DNA from: Trueperaceae bacterium
Lineage (GTDB): Bacteria > Deinococcota > Deinococci > Deinococcales > Trueperaceae
DNA: 10,064 nucleotides
Assembly (NCBI GenBank): GCA_029210865.1
Contig: JARGGE010000066.1
Span: forward strand, 1-10,064
Direction of reading: 5' to 3'
Positions 1 through 5,626 of the stretch are shown here, piece by piece. Under the pieces are notes generated by a model. It did no database searches, was not told the DNA's origin, and saw nothing but the letters and a program-made list of their open reading frames with translations. Within the stretch, counting starts at the first letter, position 1, and every line of letters begins with the position of its first letter. The position numbers were made by a program, and so were the translations under genes.

Positions 1-844
1 GGGCGCGCACGCCGTCGAGCGAGTCGACCCCGGCCGCCACGATCGCCGCGTGCGTGTGCTCGATCGCGTCGGTGATCGCCAGCCCGAGCAGCTCGCGCAC
101 CAGCGCGTAGCGCGCCTGGTTGTCGAAGCGCACCGGGTCGAGGCGCAGGCGCGCGAAGAGCTCCGCGACCACGGGTACGTCGACGATCTGATGCGGCGCG
201 AGGTGCCCGGAGCGCAGCCCGTCGTCGAGGTCGTGGGCGTTGTAGGCGAGCTCGTCGGCGACGTTGACCACCTGCGCCTCGAGGCTCGGGCGCAGGTCGG
301 GCTCCCAGACGAGGTCGGGGACGTCGTACTCGGTCTCGTGCTTCATGATGCCTTCGAGCGTCTCCCAGGTGAGGTTGAGCCCGACGAAGCCCGGGTAGCG
401 CGCCTCGAGCTCGGTGACCGTGCGCAGGCTCTGGCGGTTGTGGTCGAAACCGCCGAAGCCGGCCGCCAGGCGGTCGAGGGTGCGCTCGCCCGCGTGGCCG
501 AAGGGCGGGTGCCCGAGGTCGTGGGCGAGCGCGATCGTCTCTGCGAGGTCCTCGTTGAGCCCGAGCGCGCGGGCGATCGACCGCGCCACCTGCGCCACCT
601 CGAGCGTGTGGGTCAGGCGCGTGCGGTAGTAGTCGCCGGCGTAGTTGACGAAGACCTGCGTCTTGTACTCGAGGCGCCGGAAGGCGCTCGTGTGGATGAC
701 GCGGTCGCGGTCCTTCTGGAAGGCGGTGCGGAAGGCGCTCTCGGCCTCGGCGTGGGCGCGGCCGCGCGACGCGTCGGCGAAGGCGGCGTAGGGGGCGAGC
801 GTCGAGCGCTCGGCGGCTTCGAGGCGCGCGCGCGGCATGAGCAT
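1..844 (-). CDS. dgt: dNTP triphosphohydrolase (dGTPase family, HD domain), C-terminus beyond the left edge
   Basis: Partial gene: 281 codons are visible and the end lies left of base 1. The product should hydrolyse dNTPs to deoxynucleoside and triphosphate in the cytoplasm, helping to control the dNTP pool. I translated it by reverse complement. It shows the family signature FQKDRDRVIHTSAFRRL (about residues 42-58) followed by KTQVF. The HD metal site is visible: H79 in RLTHTLE, H108-D109 in LAHDLGHPPFGHAGE, and D197 in VADELAYN. The ATG at 844 is chosen because an in-frame TAG lies just upstream (854-856) and a TANNNT box sits 6 bases before it; the ATG at 838 is the alternative. It is transcribed away from hisN. 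The family call is firm. Substrate preference (dGTP or several dNTPs) cannot be read from sequence, and the symbol reflects the family only. Confidence 0.9.
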   Translation of the reverse strand, partial: MLMPRARLEAAERSTLAPYAAFADASRGRAHAEAESAFRTAFQKDRDRVIHTSAFRRLEYKTQVFVNYAGDYYRTRLTHTLEVAQVARSIARALGLNEDLAETIALAHDLGHPPFGHAGERTLDRLAAGFGGFDHNRQSLRTVTELEARYPGFVGLNLTWETLEGIMKHETEYDVPDLVWEPDLRPSLEAQVVNVADELAYNAHDLDDGLRSGHLAPHQIVDVPVVAELFARLRLDPVRFDNQARYALVRELLGLAITDAIEHTHAAIVAAGVDSLDGVRA

Positions 845-850
845 GCCCGC

Positions 851-856
851 ATGCTA
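851..856 (-). promoter_or_regulatory. -10 box (TAGCAT) of a leaderless promoter for the dNTPase gene
   Basis: On the minus strand TAGCAT fits TANNNT and ends 6 bases before the ATG at 844. There is no Shine-Dalgarno and no room for a leader, so the mRNA probably starts at or next to the ATG. No clear -35 box is visible. The same layout occurs at two other genes here, which strengthens the call. Confidence 0.5.
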
Positions 857-892
857 GCGCGCGCCGTCGCCCGCGGCCGCCCCCGCGAGCGG

Positions 893-898
893 TAGGCT
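893..898 (+). promoter_or_regulatory. -10 box (TAGGCT) of a leaderless promoter for hisN
   Basis: TAGGCT fits TANNNT and lies 7 bases before the ATG at 906, with no purine-rich ribosome site between them. Together with the box at 851-856 it makes a divergent promoter pair inside the 61-base gap. No convincing -35 element is visible in the GC-rich stretch upstream. Confidence 0.5.
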
Positions 899-905
899 GC
901 CCGCC

Positions 906-1685
906 ATGGCCGACCTACAGCACGCCCTCGACGTCGCCCTGGAGGCCGCCTTCGCGGCCGGCCGCCGCACCCTCGCCCACTTCGGCACGGGGGTCGCGGT
1001 CGAGTACAAGGAGGACGCCACCCCGGTGACCGTCGCCGACCGCGACGCCGAGCAGGTGCTGCGCGCCCACCTCGGCCGCGCCTTCCCCGACCACGGCGTC
1101 GTGGGCGAGGAGGAGGGGGCCGATCGCGCGGACGCCAGCCACGTCTGGTGGCTCGATCCGATCGACGGGACCAAGTCGTTCGTGCGCGGGGTGCCGCTCT
1201 ACGGGGTGCTCGTGGCGCTGGCGATCGAGGGGCGCGTCGAGGTCGGGGTGGCCCACTTCCCGGCGCTCGGCATGACCGTCTCGGCGGCGAGCGGCCTGGG
1301 CACCCGGCTCGATGGGCGCCCCGTGCGCGTGCGCGCGACCGACCGCCTCGCCGACGCCTTCGTCGGCTTCACCGACGCAGGCTCCTTCGCGCGCCACGGG
1401 CGGGCCGGCGCCTGGGACCGGGTCCGCGCCGCCACCGCCTTCCAGGCGGGGTGGGGCGACGCGTACGGGCACGCGCTGGTGGCCAGCGGTCGCCTCGAGG
1501 TCATGCTCGACCCCGTCATGAACGCCTGGGACTGCGGCCCCTTCCCGGTGCTGCTGCGCGAGGCGGGGGGGCGCTTCGGCGACTGGCGCGGGCGCGAGAC
1601 CATCCATGGCGGCGAGGCGCTCTCGGTCAGCGAAGCGCTGTGGCCGCAGCTCGAGCCGCTCCTCGGCGAGCGCGAGTCCACCTAG
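906..1685 (+). CDS. hisN: Histidinol-phosphatase, inositol monophosphatase family (HisN type)
   Basis: 259 aa, full length for the family. It is a Mg-dependent phosphatase of the FIG/IMPase fold, probably removing phosphate from L-histidinol phosphate in histidine synthesis. Visible motifs are the acidic run GEEEG (67-71), the metal-binding signature WLDPIDGTKSFVRG (82-95, ligands D84 and D87), and the C-terminal site WDCGPFPVLLREAGG (208-222, with D209). The KSFVRGVPLYG wording after DPIDGT is typical of the HisN subgroup rather than of generic inositol monophosphatase or CysQ. The ATG at 906 is set by the TANNNT box 7 bases upstream. No histidine genes adjoin it, so the physiological substrate is inferred from subgroup resemblance alone; another phosphate monoester such as inositol phosphate is possible. 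A hairpin follows the stop. Confidence 0.82.
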   Translation: MADLQHALDVALEAAFAAGRRTLAHFGTGVAVEYKEDATPVTVADRDAEQVLRAHLGRAFPDHGVVGEEEGADRADASHVWWLDPIDGTKSFVRGVPLYGVLVALAIEGRVEVGVAHFPALGMTVSAASGLGTRLDGRPVRVRATDRLADAFVGFTDAGSFARHGRAGAWDRVRAATAFQAGWGDAYGHALVASGRLEVMLDPVMNAWDCGPFPVLLREAGGRFGDWRGRETIHGGEALSVSEALWPQLEPLLGEREST

Positions 1686-1689
1686 GCCC

Positions 1690-1710
1690 AGCGCCGGCGC
1701 CGCCGGCGCT
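1690..1710 (+). terminator. GC-rich hairpin after hisN, probable terminator without a T tract
   Basis: A perfect 9-bp stem (AGCGCCGGC at 1690-1698 with GCCGGCGCT at 1702-1710) and 3-base loop begins 4 bases after the hisN stop. No T run follows, so it is either a non-canonical terminator or an mRNA 3'-end stabiliser. It separates hisN from the ispG promoter. Confidence 0.45.
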
Positions 1711-1753
1711 CCGGGAGCGCACCGCGGCCTACGGTCGCCGGTCCGCCGCCCCG

Positions 1754-1759
1754 TAGACT
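1754..1759 (+). promoter_or_regulatory. -10 box (TAGACT) of a leaderless promoter for ispG
   Basis: TAGACT fits TANNNT and ends 6 bases before the ATG at 1766, with no Shine-Dalgarno between. This is the third case in the window of the same box at the same spacing. It implies ispG has its own promoter downstream of the hisN hairpin. Confidence 0.5.
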
Positions 1760-1765
1760 GGCGCC

Positions 1766-3028
1766 ATGGACCCGTACCCACGCCGCCGCACCGTCACCGT
1801 CCCCATCGGCAGCGTCCTGCTGGGCGGCGAGCACCCGGTCGTGGTGCAGTCGATGACGAACACCGACACCGCCGACGCCGCCGGCACCGCGGCCCAGGTG
1901 GCCACGCTCGCGCGCGCCGGCTCCGAGATCGTGCGCGTCACGGTGAACACCAAGGCCGCCGCCGCCGCCGTCCCCGAGATCCGCCAGCGGCTCGTGGACG
2001 CGGGCCTCGACGTGCCGCTCGTCGGTGACTTCCACTTCAACGGCCACCAGCTGCTGCGCGCGTTCCCGGCCACCGCCGAGGCCCTCGCGAAGTACCGGAT
2101 CAACCCGGGCAACGTCGGCGTGGGCGATCGGCACGACGAGAACTTCGTCACCATGATCGAGGTGGCCAAGCACTTCGACCGTCCGGTCCGCATCGGCGTC
2201 AACTGGGGCTCGCTCGACGCGGCGCTGCTGACCGAGCTGATGGACGCGAACGCGCGCAAGGCCGAGCCCGAGGAGGCGCGCGAGGTCACCATCGAGGCGA
2301 TGATCCAGTCCGCCCTGCGGTCGGCGGAGCTCGCCGAGCGCACCGGGTTGCCCGCCGAGCGGATCGTGCTGTCGGCGAAGGTGAGCCGGGTGCGCGACAT
2401 GTGGGACGTCTACCGCCGCCTCGCCGCGCGCTGCGCCTACCCGCTCCACCTGGGGCTCACCGAGGCCGGCATGGGGCTCAAGGGGGCGGTGGCCTCGACC
2501 GCCGGGTTGGCGCCGCTCCTGACCGAGGGCATCGGCGACACCATCCGCGTCTCGCTCACCCCCGATCCCGGCGCGCCGCGCGAGCGCGAGGTGGAGATCG
2601 CCCAGGAGATCTTGCAGGCGCTCGACCTGCGTCGCTTCGCCCCCGACGTCACCGCCTGCCCGGGGTGCGGACGCACCACCAGCACGCTGTTCCAGGAGAT
2701 GGCGCGCGACATCCAAGCCTACCTGCGCGCGCGCATGCCGGCATGGAAGGAGACCTACCCGGGGGTCGAGGGCCTGCGCGTGGCCGTCATGGGCTGCGTC
2801 GTCAACGGGCCGGGCGAGTCGAAGCACGCCGACATCGGCATCTCCTTGCCGGGCACCGGCGAGACCCCGCGCGCGCCGGTGTACCGCGACGGCGTGTTCG
2901 TGGGCACGCTGCAGGGGGCGGAGATCGTCCCCGGCTTCCAGAAGATGCTCGACGACTACGTGGTGGCCCGCTACGGCGGTGGCGAGCGACCCGAGGACGC
3001 GCGCGTGCCCCTTCCGACCGGCGGCTGA
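1766..3028 (+). CDS. ispG: 4-hydroxy-3-methylbut-2-enyl diphosphate synthase (IspG/GcpE)
   Basis: 420 aa, the usual length of the compact bacterial form. IspG uses a 4Fe-4S cluster to convert methylerythritol cyclodiphosphate to HMBPP, the next-to-last step of the MEP isoprenoid pathway in the cytosol. Family blocks appear in order: VVVQSMTNTDTAD (25-37), RVTVNT (57-62), LVGDFHFNGHQLL (85-97), YRINPGNVG (110-118), RIGVNWGSLD (142-151), and the C-terminal cluster domain. Cluster ligands are C298 and C301 in CPGCGRT, C344 in MGCVVNGPGE, and E351. All are intact. The gene is monocistronic by its own TANNNT promoter and a trailing hairpin. It lies 110 bases ahead of the carotenoid operon, whose substrate chain it feeds through IPP and DMAPP. 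Identification is essentially certain. Confidence 0.97.
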   Translation: MDPYPRRRTVTVPIGSVLLGGEHPVVVQSMTNTDTADAAGTAAQVATLARAGSEIVRVTVNTKAAAAAVPEIRQRLVDAGLDVPLVGDFHFNGHQLLRAFPATAEALAKYRINPGNVGVGDRHDENFVTMIEVAKHFDRPVRIGVNWGSLDAALLTELMDANARKAEPEEAREVTIEAMIQSALRSAELAERTGLPAERIVLSAKVSRVRDMWDVYRRLAARCAYPLHLGLTEAGMGLKGAVASTAGLAPLLTEGIGDTIRVSLTPDPGAPREREVEIAQEILQALDLRRFAPDVTACPGCGRTTSTLFQEMARDIQAYLRARMPAWKETYPGVEGLRVAVMGCVVNGPGESKHADIGISLPGTGETPRAPVYRDGVFVGTLQGAEIVPGFQKMLDDYVVARYGGGERPEDARVPLPTGG

Positions 3029-3048
3029 GCGGCCGCCGTGCCGGTCGG
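3014..3048 (+). terminator. Hairpin overlapping the ispG stop, possible terminator
   Basis: CCGACCGG (3014-3021) pairs with CCGGTCGG (3041-3048). Inside it CGGC (3022-3025) can pair with GCCG (3032-3035), leaving a 5-base bulge. The structure spans the stop at 3026-3028. There is no T tract. It may end ispG transcription or stabilise the 3' end. Confidence 0.35.
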
Positions 3049-3054
3049 CGGCGC

Positions 3055-3070
3055 CCTAAGCGATCTTAGG
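3055..3070 (+). promoter_or_regulatory. Inverted repeat CCTAAG-N4-CTTAGG, candidate operator upstream of crtB
   Basis: This perfect 6-bp inverted repeat has a 4-base spacer and is AT-richer than its surroundings. It lies just upstream of the putative -35 of the crtB promoter, at roughly -59 to -44 from the expected start of transcription. That position suits an activator or repressor of the carotenoid operon. A small ispG 3' hairpin is the alternative reading. Confidence 0.35.
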
Positions 3071-3080
3071 CCCGGCCACG

Positions 3081-3096
3081 TTGGCGGCTTGGCGGC
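3081..3096 (+). repeat. Tandem direct repeat, two copies of TTGGCGGC
   Basis: Two identical 8-base units (3081-3088 and 3089-3096) sit back to back in the crtB promoter. The first supplies a possible -35 (TTGGCG). The pair could also be a binding site for a tandem-binding regulator, or chance in GC-rich DNA. Confidence 0.4.
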
Positions 3097-3107
3097 CGTG
3101 CTAGCGT
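3081..3107 (+). promoter_or_regulatory. Predicted promoter of the carotenoid operon
   Basis: TTGGCG (3081-3086) and TAGCGT (3102-3107) have a 15-base spacer, which is short. Transcription would start near 3114, giving a leader of about 25 bases that carries a Shine-Dalgarno. This differs from the leaderless genes to the left. The -10 matches TANNNT; the -35 is weak. Confidence 0.4.
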
Positions 3108-3128
3108 CCCCGCAGAACTTCTGGGAGC

Positions 3129-3134
3129 GGAGGG
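3129..3134 (+). promoter_or_regulatory. Ribosome binding site GGAGGG for crtB
   Basis: GGAGGG ends 4 bases before the TTG at 3139 and decides this uncommon start codon. No ATG or GTG lies nearby in frame. Confidence 0.65.
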
Positions 3135-3138
3135 GCCC

Positions 3139-4008
3139 TTGACCGTCGATCAGGCGATCGCAGCGTGCACGGACGCCACGCGCGAGCACTCGAGCAGCTT
3201 CTACCTCGGCTCGCGGATCTTCCGCGGCGAGCAGCGCTCGGCCGTGACGCTCGTGTACGCCGTCTGCCGCGCGGGCGACGACGCGGTCGACGAGGCGCCC
3301 ACCGCCGAGGCCGCCCGCGAGCGCCTGGCGGCGTGGTGGGGGGGCGTCGAGCGCGCCTACGCGGGGTCCCCCGACCCCGACGAGGCGGTCGAGGTCGGCC
3401 TCGCCTGGCTGCTCGAGCGCTACCCGGTGCCGCTCGAAGCCTTCGACGAGCTGCGCCTGGGCCTGCTCTCCGACCTCGAACCCGCCGACGTCGCCACGAT
3501 GGACGAGCTGATGGTCTACTGCCGGCGCGTGGCCGGCGTGGTCGGGTGGATGGTGGCGCCGATCTGCGGGTACCGCGGCGGCGAGGAGACGCTCGCGATG
3601 GCGCTCGCGCTCGGCAACGCGATGCAGTTGACGAACGTGTTGCGCGACGTGGGCGAGGACCTGCGGATGGGGCGCTGCTATCTGCCCGCCGACCTGCGCG
3701 CCAAGTACGGGGTCGACCTCGACGACCTGCGTGCCGGCCGCGTCACGCCCGGGTACGTGGCGCTCCTCGAGGAGCTCGGCGACCTCGCCCAAGCGCTCTA
3801 CCGCGAGGGCTGGCGCGGCATCCCCCGGCTGCAGGGCGTCGCCTCGCTGGGCGTGGCGGTCGCGGCGCTCAACTACGAAGGCATCTTGCGCAAGCTGCGC
3901 CAGAACGGCCACGACAACCTCAACCGACGCGCCTACCTGCGGCCCGTCGAGCGCGTCGCGCTGATCCCGCGCGCCCTGGTGGGCGTCGTGGCCGGCGGTC
4001 GCTCCTGA
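3139..4008 (+). CDS. crtB: Phytoene synthase CrtB
   Basis: 289 aa, normal for bacterial phytoene/squalene synthases. It joins two GGPP molecules head to head to give phytoene, the first committed carotenoid step, at the cytoplasmic membrane surface. Both Asp-rich metal sites are present: DDAVDE (47-52) after the SFYLGSRIF and LVYAVCR blocks, and DVGED (170-174) within the LTNVLRDVGEDLRMGRCYLP stretch. The substrate-contacting RR-V-AGVVGWM segment (129-138) is also recognisable. The start is TTG, chosen for the GGAGGG 4 bases upstream and the fit of the N-terminus to the family. It opens the carotenoid operon, 31 bases before crtO. Squalene synthase homologues share the fold, but the RDVGEDLRMGRCYLP wording and the neighbours favour phytoene. 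Confidence 0.94.
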   Translation: MTVDQAIAACTDATREHSSSFYLGSRIFRGEQRSAVTLVYAVCRAGDDAVDEAPTAEAARERLAAWWGGVERAYAGSPDPDEAVEVGLAWLLERYPVPLEAFDELRLGLLSDLEPADVATMDELMVYCRRVAGVVGWMVAPICGYRGGEETLAMALALGNAMQLTNVLRDVGEDLRMGRCYLPADLRAKYGVDLDDLRAGRVTPGYVALLEELGDLAQALYREGWRGIPRLQGVASLGVAVAALNYEGILRKLRQNGHDNLNRRAYLRPVERVALIPRALVGVVAGGRS

Positions 4009-4020
4009 CGCCACGCGTCA
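4006..4020 (+). repeat. Small hairpin between crtB and crtO
   Basis: TGACGC and GCGTCA form a perfect 6-bp stem with a CAC loop, starting at the crtB stop codon. No T run follows. It could mark mRNA processing or tune crtB versus crtO levels; it is short enough to be chance. Confidence 0.3.
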
Positions 4021-4028
4021 GCCCCCTT

Positions 4029-4034
4029 GGAGGG
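4029..4034 (+). promoter_or_regulatory. Ribosome binding site GGAGGG for crtO
   Basis: GGAGGG lies 5 bases before the GTG at 4040 and decides that start. It is identical to the crtB site. Confidence 0.65.
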
Positions 4035-4039
4035 TCCCA

Positions 4040-5626
4040 GTGCCCGATTACGACGTCCTGACCATCGGTGCCGGTCACAACGCGCTGGTCGCCAGCGCCT
4101 ACCTCGCGCAAGCGGGCCTGAAGGTCGCGGTGTTCGAGCGCCGCCCGATCGCCGGCGGCGCCGTCTCGACGGTCGAGCACGTGCCCGGCTACCAGTTCGA
4201 CCTGGGCGGCTCGGCCCACATCCTCATCCGCAACACGCCGATCGTCGAGGAGCTCGGCCTCGAGCGCTTCGGCCTGGAGTACATCGACGTCGACCCGCTC
4301 TTCTTCGCCCCCTTCGAGGACGGCGACCACCTGATGTTCCACCGCTCCGAGGCGGCGACGATCGAGGGGATCGAGGCGCGCTTCCCCGGCGAGGGGGTCG
4401 CCTACGGGCGCTTCCTCGACGAGTGGCGCCCGTTCGCGAACGCCGTCCGCGACCTGTTCCTCTCCACGCCCAACCCGCTCGAGCTCGGCCGCACCGCCAT
4501 GTCGGGCAAGGCGGTGCCCGGGGACTGGAAGCAGGCGCTGCCGCGCATCCTCAAGCCGTACGGCGAGCTCGTCGACGACTACTTCACCGAGGAGAAGGTC
4601 AAGGCGCCGCTCGTCTGGATGGCGGCGCAGTCGGGGCCGCCCCCCAGCGAGCCGATGACCTCGCCCTTCCTGCTGTGGCACCCGCTGTACCACGAGGGGG
4701 GCATGGCGCGACCCAAGGGGGGGTCGGGCATGCTGACGCAGGCCCTGGCACGCCACGTCGAGGCCCACGGCGGCGAGGTCCACCTGGCCGCCCCGGTCGA
4801 CGCTATCCTCGTCGAGGGGGGCCGTGCGACCGGGGTGCGGGTCGGCGACCAGGTCTACACGGCGCGCGTGGTGCTCGCCGGCGTCCACGCGCTGGAGACC
4901 TTCGGCAAGCTGCTGCCCGAGGCGCACCGGCCGCCGGCGGCCAAGAACATGCGCGTCGGCAACGGCTTCGGCGCCATCGTGCGGCTCGCCCTGTCGGGCC
5001 CCATCCGGTACCCGGCGTACCCCGACGACGGCGCCCGGCGCGCGCTGCAGCTGATCGCCCGCGACCGCGCCCAGATCGCCGCCGCCTACGGCGACTACCT
5101 GGCTGGCCGCCCGGCCGCCGACCCGCCGATCGTCGCCATGAGCTTCAGCGCCGTCGACCCGACGCTCGCGCCGCCCGGCGGCGAGGTGCTCTGGCTGTGG
5201 GCGCAGTACTTCCCGTACGCGCTCGCGGGCGGGCGCGACTGGGACACGATCGGCCCCGAGGTCGAGGCGTCGATCGTCGACGCCTTCGAGCGCTACGCGC
5301 CGGGGACCAAGGAGACGATCGTCGGCTCGCTGTTCCAGCATCCGCTGTGGCTCGAGCGCGAGCTCGGCCTGTTCCGTGGCAACGTCATGCACCTCGAGAT
5401 GTCGCTCGACCAGATGTTCGCGCTGCGCCCCTTCCTCGGCGGGCACGCGTACCGCGCGCCCGGGGTGAAGGGCCTGTACATGACCAGCGCGAGCACGCAC
5501 CCCGGCGGCGGCATCATGGGCGCCTCGGGGCGCAACGCCGCGCGCGAGATCCTGAGCGACCTGCGCTCGGCGATGGCGGCGCTGGGATCGGTGATCGGGC
5601 GCGCCCTGGGCCGCTCGCCGAGGTGA
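4040..5626 (+). CDS. crtO: Carotenoid 4-ketolase of the CrtO type (FAD-dependent, CrtI superfamily)
   Basis: 528 aa. CrtO enzymes resemble phytoene desaturases but add a keto group at C4 of a beta-ionone ring. The N-terminal dinucleotide fold reads TIGAGHNALVASAYLAQAGL (8-27), with E33 ending the second strand and GGAVST at 39-44. The C-terminal FAD motif is STHPGGGIMGASGRNAAR (485-502). Blocks I remember as near-identical in the Deinococcus radiodurans ketolase are GGSAHILIR (56-64), WMAAQSGPPPS, FLLWHPLYHEGG, ARPKGGSG, and LWLWAQY; this is recall, not an alignment. Those blocks separate it from CrtI desaturases. The GTG start has a good ribosome site. Its stop overlaps the next start (GTGA). 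It presumably ketolates the ring made by the next gene's product. A CrtI-like desaturase role is less likely. Confidence 0.87.
   Translation: MPDYDVLTIGAGHNALVASAYLAQAGLKVAVFERRPIAGGAVSTVEHVPGYQFDLGGSAHILIRNTPIVEELGLERFGLEYIDVDPLFFAPFEDGDHLMFHRSEAATIEGIEARFPGEGVAYGRFLDEWRPFANAVRDLFLSTPNPLELGRTAMSGKAVPGDWKQALPRILKPYGELVDDYFTEEKVKAPLVWMAAQSGPPPSEPMTSPFLLWHPLYHEGGMARPKGGSGMLTQALARHVEAHGGEVHLAAPVDAILVEGGRATGVRVGDQVYTARVVLAGVHALETFGKLLPEAHRPPAAKNMRVGNGFGAIVRLALSGPIRYPAYPDDGARRALQLIARDRAQIAAAYGDYLAGRPAADPPIVAMSFSAVDPTLAPPGGEVLWLWAQYFPYALAGGRDWDTIGPEVEASIVDAFERYAPGTKETIVGSLFQHPLWLERELGLFRGNVMHLEMSLDQMFALRPFLGGHAYRAPGVKGLYMTSASTHPGGGIMGASGRNAAREILSDLRSAMAALGSVIGRALGRSPR

Noticed and set aside
50..895. 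281-codon plus-strand frame opposite the dNTPase gene
   Set aside because: Mirror of the HD-domain gene; no motif of its own, whereas the minus strand has a complete HD site.
1682..2827. 381-codon minus-strand frame opposite ispG
   Set aside because: Antisense of ispG with low-complexity composition and no recognisable motif.
4704..4734. Runs of six to seven G (also near 1565, 3340 and 7884) as possible phase-variable tracts
   Set aside because: They fall in intact coding frames, here in conserved HEGG and KGGSG blocks, and are expected in DNA of this GC content.
3920..5500. 526-codon open frame on the minus strand opposite crtO
   Set aside because: Its product is Arg/Val/Glu/His-rich with no domain. 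It is a shadow of crtO caused by strong GC bias, and crtO itself has full family motifs.
4027..5622. Long upstream extension of the cyclase-hydratase frame, giving 1062 codons
   Set aside because: The upstream half is out of frame with crtO and is Arg/Pro/Ala-rich; the real gene begins at the GTG at 5623 or shortly after.
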